Of a DNA stretch of 64,000 nucleotides, positions 51,085 through 57,810 are shown in pieces (positions within the stretch are counted from its first letter, which is position 1; every line of letters begins with the position of its first letter). A model generated the notes under the pieces. The model had not been told where the DNA came from. It did no database searches and was given only the letters and a program-made list of their open reading frames with translations. The stretch is from an uncultured Bacteroidia bacterium (lineage in GTDB: Bacteria > Bacteroidota > Bacteroidia > Bacteroidales > UBA932). The DNA is taken from positions 1 to 64,000 of the forward strand of contig CADBRH010000011.1 of assembly GCA_902797035.1 (NCBI GenBank), read 5' to 3'. A program made the translations under genes and the position numbers.

Positions 51085-51927
51085 ATGTTCAAAATCCTGA
51101 AACGAGAGATGCTGACCCCGAACATCTGCAAGATGGTGGTGTCGGCTCCCAGGATCGCCAAATCCGCGCTTCCCGGGCAGTTCCTTATCGTCCTCGCTGG
51201 TGAGAAGGGCGAGCGTATTCCGTTAACAATCAGCGACTACGACCGCGAGGTCGGCACGGTGACGATCGTCACCCAGCTCATCGGAGCCTCCTCCGCGGCA
51301 ATCATCGCGAAAGAGGAGGGAGAGTTCTTCCGCGACGTCGTCGGCCCTCTTGGCAATCCCTCCGCTTTCGTGAACATGAGCGACGAGGAGCTCAAGGGGC
51401 AGCGCTACATGTTCATAGCCGGCGGCCTAGGCACCGCTCCGGTCTATCCGCAGGCCAAGTGGCTGCATGACCGCGGGGTGGCCGTGGACGTCATCATCGG
51501 CGCCCGCACCAAGGACCTGCTGATCTACACCGAGGAGCTCGGCTCGGCCTGCGACAACCTCTACCTCTGCACCGATGACGGCAGCGTAGGCTTCCATGGG
51601 GTCGGCACCGCCTGCCTTGAGGACCTCGTCTCGAAGGGAAAGGAATATACCCAGGCCGTGGCCATAGGACCGATGATCATGATGAAGTTCGCCACTCTCA
51701 CATGCAAGAAGCTCTCGATACCTATTGATGTGAGTCTGAATATGTTGATGGTTGACGGAACCGGCATGTGCGGGGCCTGCAGGGTCACCGTGGCCGGAAA
51801 GACAAAGTTCGCCTGTGTGGACGGGCCGGAGTTCAACGGCTACGATGTGGACTTCGACGAGGCGATGCGCCGTCTGGGACAGTATAAGGCCGAGGAGGCT
51901 GAGGAAAAAGCTAAATACGTGAAGTGA
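51085..51927 (+). CDS. NfnA-like FAD/NAD-binding subunit (sulfide/dihydroorotate dehydrogenase-like)
   Basis: A 280-residue flavoprotein of the ferredoxin-NADP+ reductase fold. The FAD part has FLIVLAGEKGERIPLTISD, the NAD part has FIAGGLGTAPVYPQAKWLH, and a C-terminal [2Fe-2S] site has MCGACRVTV with a later FACVDGP. It matches the small subunit of NADH-dependent reduced ferredoxin:NADP+ oxidoreductase (NfnA). Together with the adjacent large subunit it can balance NADH, NADPH and ferredoxin by electron bifurcation. This fits the ferredoxin made by the Vor complex encoded elsewhere in the window. Confidence 0.88.
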   Translation: MFKILKREMLTPNICKMVVSAPRIAKSALPGQFLIVLAGEKGERIPLTISDYDREVGTVTIVTQLIGASSAAIIAKEEGEFFRDVVGPLGNPSAFVNMSDEELKGQRYMFIAGGLGTAPVYPQAKWLHDRGVAVDVIIGARTKDLLIYTEELGSACDNLYLCTDDGSVGFHGVGTACLEDLVSKGKEYTQAVAIGPMIMMKFATLTCKKLSIPIDVSLNMLMVDGTGMCGACRVTVAGKTKFACVDGPEFNGYDVDFDEAMRRLGQYKAEEAEEKAKYVK

Positions 51928-51928
51928 T

Positions 51929-53410
51929 ATGGCAGAGAGGATTCCAAGAGTACCGGTCAGGGAGCAGGATCCCAAGGTACGCGCCCATAATTTCGAGGAG
52001 GTATGCTACGGATACAACCTCGAGGAAGCGACAACAGAGGCGTCAAGGTGCCTCCACTGCAAGAACCCGCGTTGCGTGACGGCTTGCCCCGTCGCTGTCA
52101 AGATCCCGGAGTTCATCGCCAAGGTCAAGGAGGGCGACATCGCCGGCGCCGCCGCCATAATAGCCGAGGATTCCTCGTTGCCGGCTGTCTGCGGCCGCGT
52201 GTGCCCGCAGGAGAGCCAGTGCGAAGGTAGTTGCGTGCTGGGCGTCAGGGGCGAGAGCGTGGCCATCGGCAAGCTCGAGCGCTTCGTCGCCGACTATACC
52301 GCCGCTGAAACTCCAAAGGGGGAAAAGACATTACCCCCTGAGGGACGTGCCACCCGCGGCACGGAAGCGGGGGGACCTCTGGCGGAGCCAGTGGTGGGGT
52401 CGGCGGAGCCGACTCCCGAAGGGGGTAATGTCTTTCCCCCGAAGAAGGTCGCTATCATCGGCTCCGGACCCGCTGGTTTGGCCTGCGCGTCAGACCTCGC
52501 GAAGTGGGGCTACGACGTCACAATCTTCGAGGCTCTACACAAGGCAGGAGGCGTCCTGGAGTATGGGATACCTGAGTTCAGGCTCCCGAAAGAGGCTGTA
52601 CTGAAGCGTGAGATAGACGCTGTTAAAGCATTAGGAGTCAAGATTGAGACCGACGTCATTATCGGCAGGACAGTCAGCATCGACAGCCTAATCGACAACG
52701 AGGGCTTCGAGGCCGTGTTTGTCGGCACAGGAGCCGGTCTTCCCAAGTTCATGGGCATCCCCGGTGAGAACCTCAACGGTGTGTTCTCCGCCAACGAGTT
52801 CCTGACACGCAACAACCTCATGAAGGCTTTCCGAGAGGACTACCTCACCCCGATCCACGCCGGCAAGAAATGCTGCGTCGTCGGAGGAGGAAACGTCGCC
52901 ATGGACGCCGCCAGGACAGCCCTCAGGCTCGGCGCCGAGACATCTATCGTCTATCGCCGCACCGAGGTCGAACTTCCCGCCAGAAAGGAGGAGGTCCATC
53001 ACGCCAAGGAGGAAGGCATCGACTTCCAGATGCTGACCAATCCCGTGGAGATCATCGGCGACGAGAACGGCTGGGTGAAGGCCCTTAAATGCATCAGGAT
53101 GGAGCTCGGTGAGCCCGACGAGAGCGGCCGCCGCTCCCCTGTCCCGATTCCCGGCTCGGAGTTCGAGATTCCTACCGAGACCGTCATCATGGCCCTCGGA
53201 ACCGCCCCTAACCCTCTGATTGTCAACACGACCAACGGCCTTCAGGCCACCCGAAGGGGCGGACTCGTGGCCGACGAGGAGGGACGCACCACACGTGAGG
53301 GGATATTCGCCGGAGGAGACGCCGTTACGGGCGCCGCCACCGTGATTCTCGCCATGGGCGCAGGAAGGAAGGCCGCCAAGGCGATCGACGAGTACCTAAA
53401 GTCCAAGTGA
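51929..53410 (+). CDS. NfnB / GltD-like glutamate synthase small-subunit family protein with in-frame palindromic insertion
   Basis: A 493-residue iron-sulfur flavoprotein. The N-terminal domain (about 30-125) holds CLHCKNPRCVTACPV and CGRVCPQESQCEGSC for two 4Fe-4S clusters. Two dinucleotide-binding folds follow: FAD at VAIIGSGPAGLACASDL and NADPH at CCVVGGGNVAMDAARTALRLGAE. The C-terminus has IFAGGDAVTGAATVILAMGAGRKAAKAI. Between the cluster domain and the FAD fold, where homologues have a linker of about 15-20 residues, 41 codons are encoded by a palindromic element (52318-52440). The frame is kept. Because the insertion is in a linker, activity may survive. Confidence 0.88.
   Translation: MAERIPRVPVREQDPKVRAHNFEEVCYGYNLEEATTEASRCLHCKNPRCVTACPVAVKIPEFIAKVKEGDIAGAAAIIAEDSSLPAVCGRVCPQESQCEGSCVLGVRGESVAIGKLERFVADYTAAETPKGEKTLPPEGRATRGTEAGGPLAEPVVGSAEPTPEGGNVFPPKKVAIIGSGPAGLACASDLAKWGYDVTIFEALHKAGGVLEYGIPEFRLPKEAVLKREIDAVKALGVKIETDVIIGRTVSIDSLIDNEGFEAVFVGTGAGLPKFMGIPGENLNGVFSANEFLTRNNLMKAFREDYLTPIHAGKKCCVVGGGNVAMDAARTALRLGAETSIVYRRTEVELPARKEEVHHAKEEGIDFQMLTNPVEIIGDENGWVKALKCIRMELGEPDESGRRSPVPIPGSEFEIPTETVIMALGTAPNPLIVNTTNGLQATRRGGLVADEEGRTTREGIFAGGDAVTGAATVILAMGAGRKAAKAIDEYLKSK
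52318..52440. repeat. 123-bp palindromic element inserted in frame in nfnB/gltD
   Basis: The ends are inverted repeats: 52318-52338 and 52421-52440 pair over 20 bases with one extra A in the left arm. The interior holds three further perfect hairpins: 52346-52363 (6-bp stem), 52379-52391 (5 bp) and 52399-52413 (6 bp), the last two with GGA loops. The length is exactly 41 codons, so insertion leaves the reading frame intact. Confidence 0.85.
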
Positions 53411-53411
53411 T

Positions 53412-54182
53412 ATGCTGATGCTGACCCTGGCGGCCGTCGGACCAGCCCTGATCCTTTTGTGGTACGTCTACAACAAGGACACCGAGCCGGAACCGACAAG
53501 GCTGGTATTCAAAGCCTTCTGCTTCGGAGGCATCTCCGCGCTGCTCTCCACCGTGATCTCGGGGCCCCTGCTCAACATGGGGTTCTACACCACCGAGCCC
53601 ACAAACTGGGTCGAGGCGGTGAAAATCGCCTTCTTCGGCGCCGCTATCCCGGAAGAGACGGCCAAGCTGCTGATGCTCTGGCTGTTGCTGCGGAACTGCA
53701 GGGAGTTCGACGAGCGCTACGACGGCATTGTCTACGCCACCGCCGTGGGCCTTGGTTTCGCCGCTTTCGAGAATATCATCTATGTGATAAGCGCGGGGGC
53801 CGGCTGGGCCGGCGTGGCCTTCACAAGGGCCCTGTTCGCCATCCCCGGGCACTTCGCCTTCGCGGTCACCATGGGTTATTACTATTCTCGCCACGCCTTC
53901 AAGGGCAAGGACAGCCAGGGTGCCGGCCTCAAGATGTGGCTCTACCCCGTATTCCTTCACGGAGTCTATGACAGCCTCTGCTTCTTCAGCGAGCTGAGCG
54001 AGGCGCTGTCGCTGCTTATCACATTGATATTGATCGGCTTCTGCTTCTGGCTCTTCAAGCGGACCAGGGCCCGGATCCTTCAGGAAGCCGCCAGCAACGA
54101 GTACATCGGCGCATCGATGGACATCCGTAACCACGGCTACAACGTCCACCACGACTGGACCGACCACCCTGAAGACCAGTAG
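53412..54182 (+). CDS. PrsW family intramembrane metalloprotease
   Basis: A 256-residue membrane protein with about seven or eight helices. The conserved family motifs are PEETAKLLMLWLLL (EExxK, near residue 80), the helix AIPGHFAFAVTMGYYYSRHAF, and FLHGVYDSLCFF. These supply the Glu and His residues that bind zinc in PrsW/CPBP-like proteases. It may process a membrane protein such as an anti-sigma factor or a lipoprotein. It follows nfnB by 1 bp, so the three genes are one operon. Confidence 0.9.
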   Translation: MLMLTLAAVGPALILLWYVYNKDTEPEPTRLVFKAFCFGGISALLSTVISGPLLNMGFYTTEPTNWVEAVKIAFFGAAIPEETAKLLMLWLLLRNCREFDERYDGIVYATAVGLGFAAFENIIYVISAGAGWAGVAFTRALFAIPGHFAFAVTMGYYYSRHAFKGKDSQGAGLKMWLYPVFLHGVYDSLCFFSELSEALSLLITLILIGFCFWLFKRTRARILQEAASNEYIGASMDIRNHGYNVHHDWTDHPEDQ

Positions 54183-54204
54183 ATTCTTCAGGCTGAAGAA
54201 TCTA
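54180..54204. terminator. Perfect inverted repeat at the end of the PrsW gene
   Basis: TAGATTCTTCA and TGAAGAATCTA form an 11-bp perfect stem with a GGC loop, beginning in the stop codon itself. A pyrimidine-rich stretch (CTGATCTTCTTATTCATTTC) follows. It probably ends the nfnA-nfnB-prsW transcript. Confidence 0.6.
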
Positions 54205-54231
54205 CTGATCTTCTTATTCATTTCATTCATT

Positions 54232-54480
54232 GGGGGGCGTTCCCCCCACCCCCCCTGAACTCGGACTTTGTCCTCGGAAACAACAAAAGGCACCAGTTGA
54301 CGTGGACAGCTTCGGCGGGGCCGATACGGCCGACCATTTACCCGGATAGGGCGCATAAGAAGACGTCAGGCGCGTCGGCGGGGCCGATACGGCCGACCAT
54401 TTACCCGGAAAGGGCGCGAAGCGTCGGGAGGCCGTATCGGCCCCGCCGACGCCATACAACGCCATACAACGCCATACAAT
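54232..54480. repeat. Composite repeat array between the PrsW gene and ccsA
   Basis: This gene-free stretch holds a G6/C6 palindrome (54232-54247). It then has two direct copies of a 43-bp unit with one mismatch (54312-54354 and 54375-54417, 20 bp apart). An inverted 20-bp copy of the unit's start follows (54430-54449), then three tandem 10-bp units GCCATACAAC (54451-54480, the last ending in T). Each 43-bp unit contains the palindromic core GGCCGATACGGCC. The array runs up to the ccsA stop codon. Confidence 0.85.
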
Positions 54481-55262
54481 CAATAGACGTGCACCGAGGT
54501 GGCACGGGCGGAAGGGAGGTAGTTGATGCCCCACCAGCAAATCTGCAAGCAGACGAAGGCCAGCAGAAGGATCCACATGGATGTCTCCCATTCCTTCGGC
54601 CGCGCGATCCTGAAATGGATGTACAGAAGGTACGCCAGCCAGGTGATCGCCGCCCAAGTCTCCTTCGGGTCCCATGCCCAGTAAGTCCCCCAGGCCTCCT
54701 GGGCCCAGAGCGCACCGAAGAGCATCCCGAAAGTCAGGAAAGCCAAACCGGTCACCACGAGATTGTCGGCCGTCGCCATGTCAGCGACGGTAGTCTTCTC
54801 TTTCTTGAATATCAAAACATAAAGAGCCATCAGCGTCGCCGCCCCAAGCATTCCGTAGGAGAACATATAAACGATCACGTGAGGGGCGAACCAGGGGCTC
54901 TGGAGCGCCGGCATCAAGGTCTTGGAGTGGATCTCAGGCTTGAGGAGATTTACGACTATAAAGACCAGCGACATGACCGCGCTGAAAGAGAGCATCCACT
55001 TGTACTTCCAGCGGCTATAGACGATCATTCCCGCCACGGCGAGGAAGAATGAATACCAAAGCCTCGTCTCCCCCATCGTCCTCAGCGGCGGGCGCTCCAG
55101 CGAGACCCACATCGCCACGATGAAAGAGAGGAAAACCACGATTCCAAGACCATAGACCGTCACGGCGGCCGTCCGTTTCTTCCCGGTCCACGCGAGGACG
55201 GCTCCGGCAGCCCAGAGGATCACCGCTACGGCGGCGAACCAGATGAAAGCATCCCAACTCAT
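54480..55262 (-). CDS. ccsA: Cytochrome c biogenesis protein CcsA
   Basis: A 260-residue polytopic heme-handling protein from the start at 55262; a longer frame to 55352 would lie inside resB. Eight or so membrane helices include the tryptophan-rich WWD signature, here AWGTYWAWDPKETWAAITWLAYLLYIHFR. This segment binds heme for delivery to apocytochrome c (system II). The start overlaps the resB stop by 4 bases. No cytochrome gene is adjacent in the window; nitrite reductase NrfA is a frequent client in this group. Confidence 0.9.
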   Translation of the reverse strand: MSWDAFIWFAAVAVILWAAGAVLAWTGKKRTAAVTVYGLGIVVFLSFIVAMWVSLERPPLRTMGETRLWYSFFLAVAGMIVYSRWKYKWMLSFSAVMSLVFIVVNLLKPEIHSKTLMPALQSPWFAPHVIVYMFSYGMLGAATLMALYVLIFKKEKTTVADMATADNLVVTGLAFLTFGMLFGALWAQEAWGTYWAWDPKETWAAITWLAYLLYIHFRIARPKEWETSMWILLLAFVCLQICWWGINYLPSARATSVHVY

Positions 55263-56152
55263 CTCGCATCCTCCCTCTTCAAGCCGGTGAACATCATCAG
55301 GAAAGCCCCGGCGATCATCATGAATATACCCCCGAAAACCAACGGCAGCCACGGATCCTTGACAAGCTGCAGGATGCTCATTTCACCCTCCACCCCGGCC
55401 GCCTCGTCGTAGCCGTACTGGTACATCTTCCAGCCGTCAATCTTCAAGGGCTTGTTGACCTCGATCACCGCCGCGGTCCCCTTCCCTGACTTGCCCGCCA
55501 CCACCACATCGGAGGCGAACCGCTTGGGCATCCCGTTGGGATAGACCTCCATCGTGAAGTCGTCCAGACGGACCGAAAGCCCTGTGTCATAAGTGGTTCC
55601 GTCTTCACTGACGGCCACTGAGACAGTCTCGCCCTCATGAAGCGTCATCTCCAGAGTCCTCTTGTCGGCGCTCCCGAGAGTGGCGCAGACAAGGACCACG
55701 AACAGCCCGAGGTGGTTAAGGACAGCCGAGACCTCTCTCCATGAGCGACCAACGCGAGTGATATGGTTGATAGCCACAAGACCCACCACCGTGGTGAGCC
55801 AGATATAGCAGAGGACGAAGGGCCAGAAGGAGATCATATTCCCGAGCCATCCTCTCCCGGGGACTTGGGCGGTCAGCCCCATGACGAGCGTGAAGACGAG
55901 GCACCACGCTATCGATGGGACGGCCGCGGCCGGGGAGCCGAGCCAGGCGAAGAAGGATGACTTCCGCCTCATAAGGAAGGCGCCGGCAAGGAATACAAGG
56001 AACAGCGAGAGAATGATGACGTTGGCGGGAAAAGCCAGCGATCCCCACCTAGCGGGCCCCTTGACAATCTGCGGGAGGAGGCCGGTGAGAGCCAGCCCGC
56101 CACCGAACAAAAAGCCTGTCAAGAGGTTAAACGGTTTTGAAAAAAGAGCCAT
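55259..56152 (-). CDS. resB: Cytochrome c biogenesis protein ResB (Ccs1)
   Basis: A 297-residue ResB-like protein from the start at 56152, chosen because a -7 box lies just upstream. It has three N-terminal membrane helices and HLGLFVVLVCATLGSADKRTLEM before a periplasmic beta-rich domain (MTLHEGETVSV...DFTMEVYPNG). A final membrane helix (LPLVFGGIFMMIAGAFLMMFTGL) follows. It works with CcsA in system II heme ligation and apocytochrome binding. Confidence 0.88.
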   Translation of the reverse strand: MALFSKPFNLLTGFLFGGGLALTGLLPQIVKGPARWGSLAFPANVIILSLFLVFLAGAFLMRRKSSFFAWLGSPAAAVPSIAWCLVFTLVMGLTAQVPGRGWLGNMISFWPFVLCYIWLTTVVGLVAINHITRVGRSWREVSAVLNHLGLFVVLVCATLGSADKRTLEMTLHEGETVSVAVSEDGTTYDTGLSVRLDDFTMEVYPNGMPKRFASDVVVAGKSGKGTAAVIEVNKPLKIDGWKMYQYGYDEAAGVEGEMSILQLVKDPWLPLVFGGIFMMIAGAFLMMFTGLKREDAR

Positions 56153-56170
56153 TAACGTCCGTTTTACATA

Positions 56171-56178
56171 CAAATATA
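56171..56178 (-). promoter_or_regulatory. -7 promoter box of resB-ccsA
   Basis: On the minus strand TATATTTG is an exact TAnnTTTG match, ending 18 bases before the resB ATG. It implies a leader of about 12 nt. It lies 11 bp from the box of the divergent gene, so the two promoters share the same short DNA. Confidence 0.75.
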
Positions 56179-56189
56179 AAAAAAACACG

Positions 56190-56197
56190 TATATTTG
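56190..56197 (+). promoter_or_regulatory. -7 promoter box directly before the ATG at 56204
   Basis: TATATTTG is an exact match to the Bacteroidota consensus. Its end is only 6 bases from the ATG at 56204, so the transcript probably begins at or within a base or two of the start codon. This also excludes the TTG at 56195, part of the box itself, as the start. Confidence 0.7.
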
Positions 56198-56203
56198 GGG
56201 TGT

Positions 56204-56563
56204 ATGCCACGCAAACTAGCCATACTTCCCATCCTCCTTTCGATGCTGATGGTGCTCTTCACCACTATGGAGCCGCACCACCACCATCAGGCCATGATCT
56301 GCTTCGGCAAGGAGGTATGCGAGATGGACGGGAGCACCCGAGACTCCCACGAGGCCAACCACGACGAGGAGGAGAGCCACTGCGTCTCGACCGAGAAATA
56401 CTGCCCGCTCAACTTCCATAAGCTGGACATCACGCCCCTGAGCGTCCCCGCCGCCCCGCTCCCCTCTCCCGCCGTCATGACGGTATCCTTCAGGGCCGTG
56501 GCGTCATATTCAGAGATCATCCGTCACATCCCTCCGTTGCTATCCTGGAGGCTCAACCGCTGA
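56204..56563 (+). CDS. Small exported His/Cys-rich protein upstream of the metal efflux genes
   Basis: A 119-residue protein with an N-terminal hydrophobic segment (residues 5-22) that is likely a signal or anchor. Metal-ligand runs follow: EPHHHH, CFGKEVC, HEANHDEEESHC and EKYCPLNFH. Four cysteines and about ten histidines lie within 60 residues. The C-terminal part is Pro-rich and then basic. I do not recognise a named family. Its position before a CusBAC-like system suggests a periplasmic metal sensor, scavenger or chaperone. Its ATG lies 6 bp after a promoter box. Confidence 0.7.
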   Translation: MPRKLAILPILLSMLMVLFTTMEPHHHHQAMICFGKEVCEMDGSTRDSHEANHDEEESHCVSTEKYCPLNFHKLDITPLSVPAAPLPSPAVMTVSFRAVASYSEIIRHIPPLLSWRLNR

Positions 56564-56646
56564 TTACAACCGTGTCCTCAGTTATCCCACCCTTCGTCAG
56601 GGCGGGCGTTATCACGTGTTAAAAGTAATCAAGCGATTGAAGACAA

Positions 56647-57807
56647 ATGAATAGAAGAATAATCCTTTTGATGGCGGCGCTCGCCATCCTCGGAGGCTGC
56701 CACACACATCACGATCACAATCACGATCACAATCACGACCACGAGCTTGAAGAAGAGGCCGAGCATGGGCGCGGCCACGCCGACGGGGTCGTCGAGATCA
56801 GCCCCGAGAGGCAGGAAACACTTGGAATAGAGATTGATACGGTCAGGAGCGGAGAGTTCCACGAGGTCATCCGCACAAGCGGCAGGATCCTTTCGGCGAC
56901 CGGCGACGAGATGACGGTCGTCGCCACCAGTGACGGCACGGTGATCCTTCCCGGCCTGAGCGAGGGGTCCGCTGTGGCCAAAGGCGGCCGGATAGCCACC
57001 ATCTCCTCGAGGAACCTCGCCTCCGGGGACAAACTCGCCAAAGCCAAGGTCGCCTACGAGACCGCCAAGAAGGAATATGAGCGCGACAAGACGCTCTTTG
57101 AGGACAACATCGTGAGCGAGAGCCATCTCGACAAAAGCAAGATGGAATACGAGTACGCAAAGGCTGAGTACGACGCCCTCGTCGCGGGGGGAGTCACGCG
57201 CGGCGGTGTAGGGGTCACTTCCCCCATCTCTGGTTTCGTGAAAAGCGTCCACGTCAGCTCGGGCGACTACGTCCAGACCGGGACCCCCATCGCCACGGTC
57301 AGCCAGAACCGCAGGCTGCGCCTCAAAGCGGACGTGCCTGAGAGGCATTTCGGCAGGATTGCCGAGATCCGCGACGCGGTCTTCTCGACAGCCTATGACG
57401 GCGCGAACTACCGTCTGGGAGACCTGGGCGGCAGGCTTGTGAGTTATGGCAGGGCCTCCGACGGGGACTATTTCATCCCTGTCACCTTCGAGTTCGACAA
57501 CAAGGGCGACTTAATCCCCGGCTCCTTCGTGGAAGTGTACCTCAAAACCTCGAGAGCGTCGACCGGGGTATTCGTGCCCCTTGAGGCCATAACGGAAAGC
57601 CAGGGGGTCCGCTACGCTTTCGTCAGGAATCCCGAGGACGATGACGCCTTCATCCGCAGGGAGGTGGTCCTCGGGGAGTCCGACGGCAAGGATGTCCTGG
57701 TCACTAAAGGCTTGAAAGAAGGCGAGTTGATCGTCGTCAAGGGCACCGTCCACGTCAAGCTGGCGGGCGTTTCCTCAGTTCCCGCGAATCACACGCATAA
57801 TCATTAG
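56647..57807 (+). CDS. RND efflux periplasmic adaptor (CusB/CzcB-like) with His-rich N-terminus
   Basis: A 386-residue membrane fusion protein and lipoprotein (LGGC, Cys18). Right after the lipid anchor is a His-Asp repeat (HTHHDHNHDHNHDH), and the C-terminus ends NHTHNH. Both are likely metal-binding tails. The barrel-sandwich and coiled-coil hairpin parts follow: VILPGLSEGSAVAKGGRIATI, a long helical hairpin (LAKAKVAYETAKKEYERDKTLF), then ISGFVKSVHVSSGDYVQTGTPI. It connects the inner-membrane pump to the outer-membrane channel and may deliver metal to the pump. It is 3 bp before the pump gene. Confidence 0.92.
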   Translation: MNRRIILLMAALAILGGCHTHHDHNHDHNHDHELEEEAEHGRGHADGVVEISPERQETLGIEIDTVRSGEFHEVIRTSGRILSATGDEMTVVATSDGTVILPGLSEGSAVAKGGRIATISSRNLASGDKLAKAKVAYETAKKEYERDKTLFEDNIVSESHLDKSKMEYEYAKAEYDALVAGGVTRGGVGVTSPISGFVKSVHVSSGDYVQTGTPIATVSQNRRLRLKADVPERHFGRIAEIRDAVFSTAYDGANYRLGDLGGRLVSYGRASDGDYFIPVTFEFDNKGDLIPGSFVEVYLKTSRASTGVFVPLEAITESQGVRYAFVRNPEDDDAFIRREVVLGESDGKDVLVTKGLKEGELIVVKGTVHVKLAGVSSVPANHTHNH

Positions 57808-57810
57808 GCC

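Noticed and set aside
53325..54356. Minus-strand frame of 343 codons opposite the PrsW gene
   Set aside because: It crosses two real genes and the terminator, and has no family pattern.
54451..54480. Tandem 10-bp units as a CRISPR or attachment site
   Set aside because: Units are contiguous without spacers, and there is no integrase or tRNA gene nearby; kept only as a repeat.
56195..56203. TTG start at 56195 for the small His-rich protein
   Set aside because: The TTG is the end of the TATATTTG promoter box; ATG at 56204 gives a normal signal-type N-terminus.
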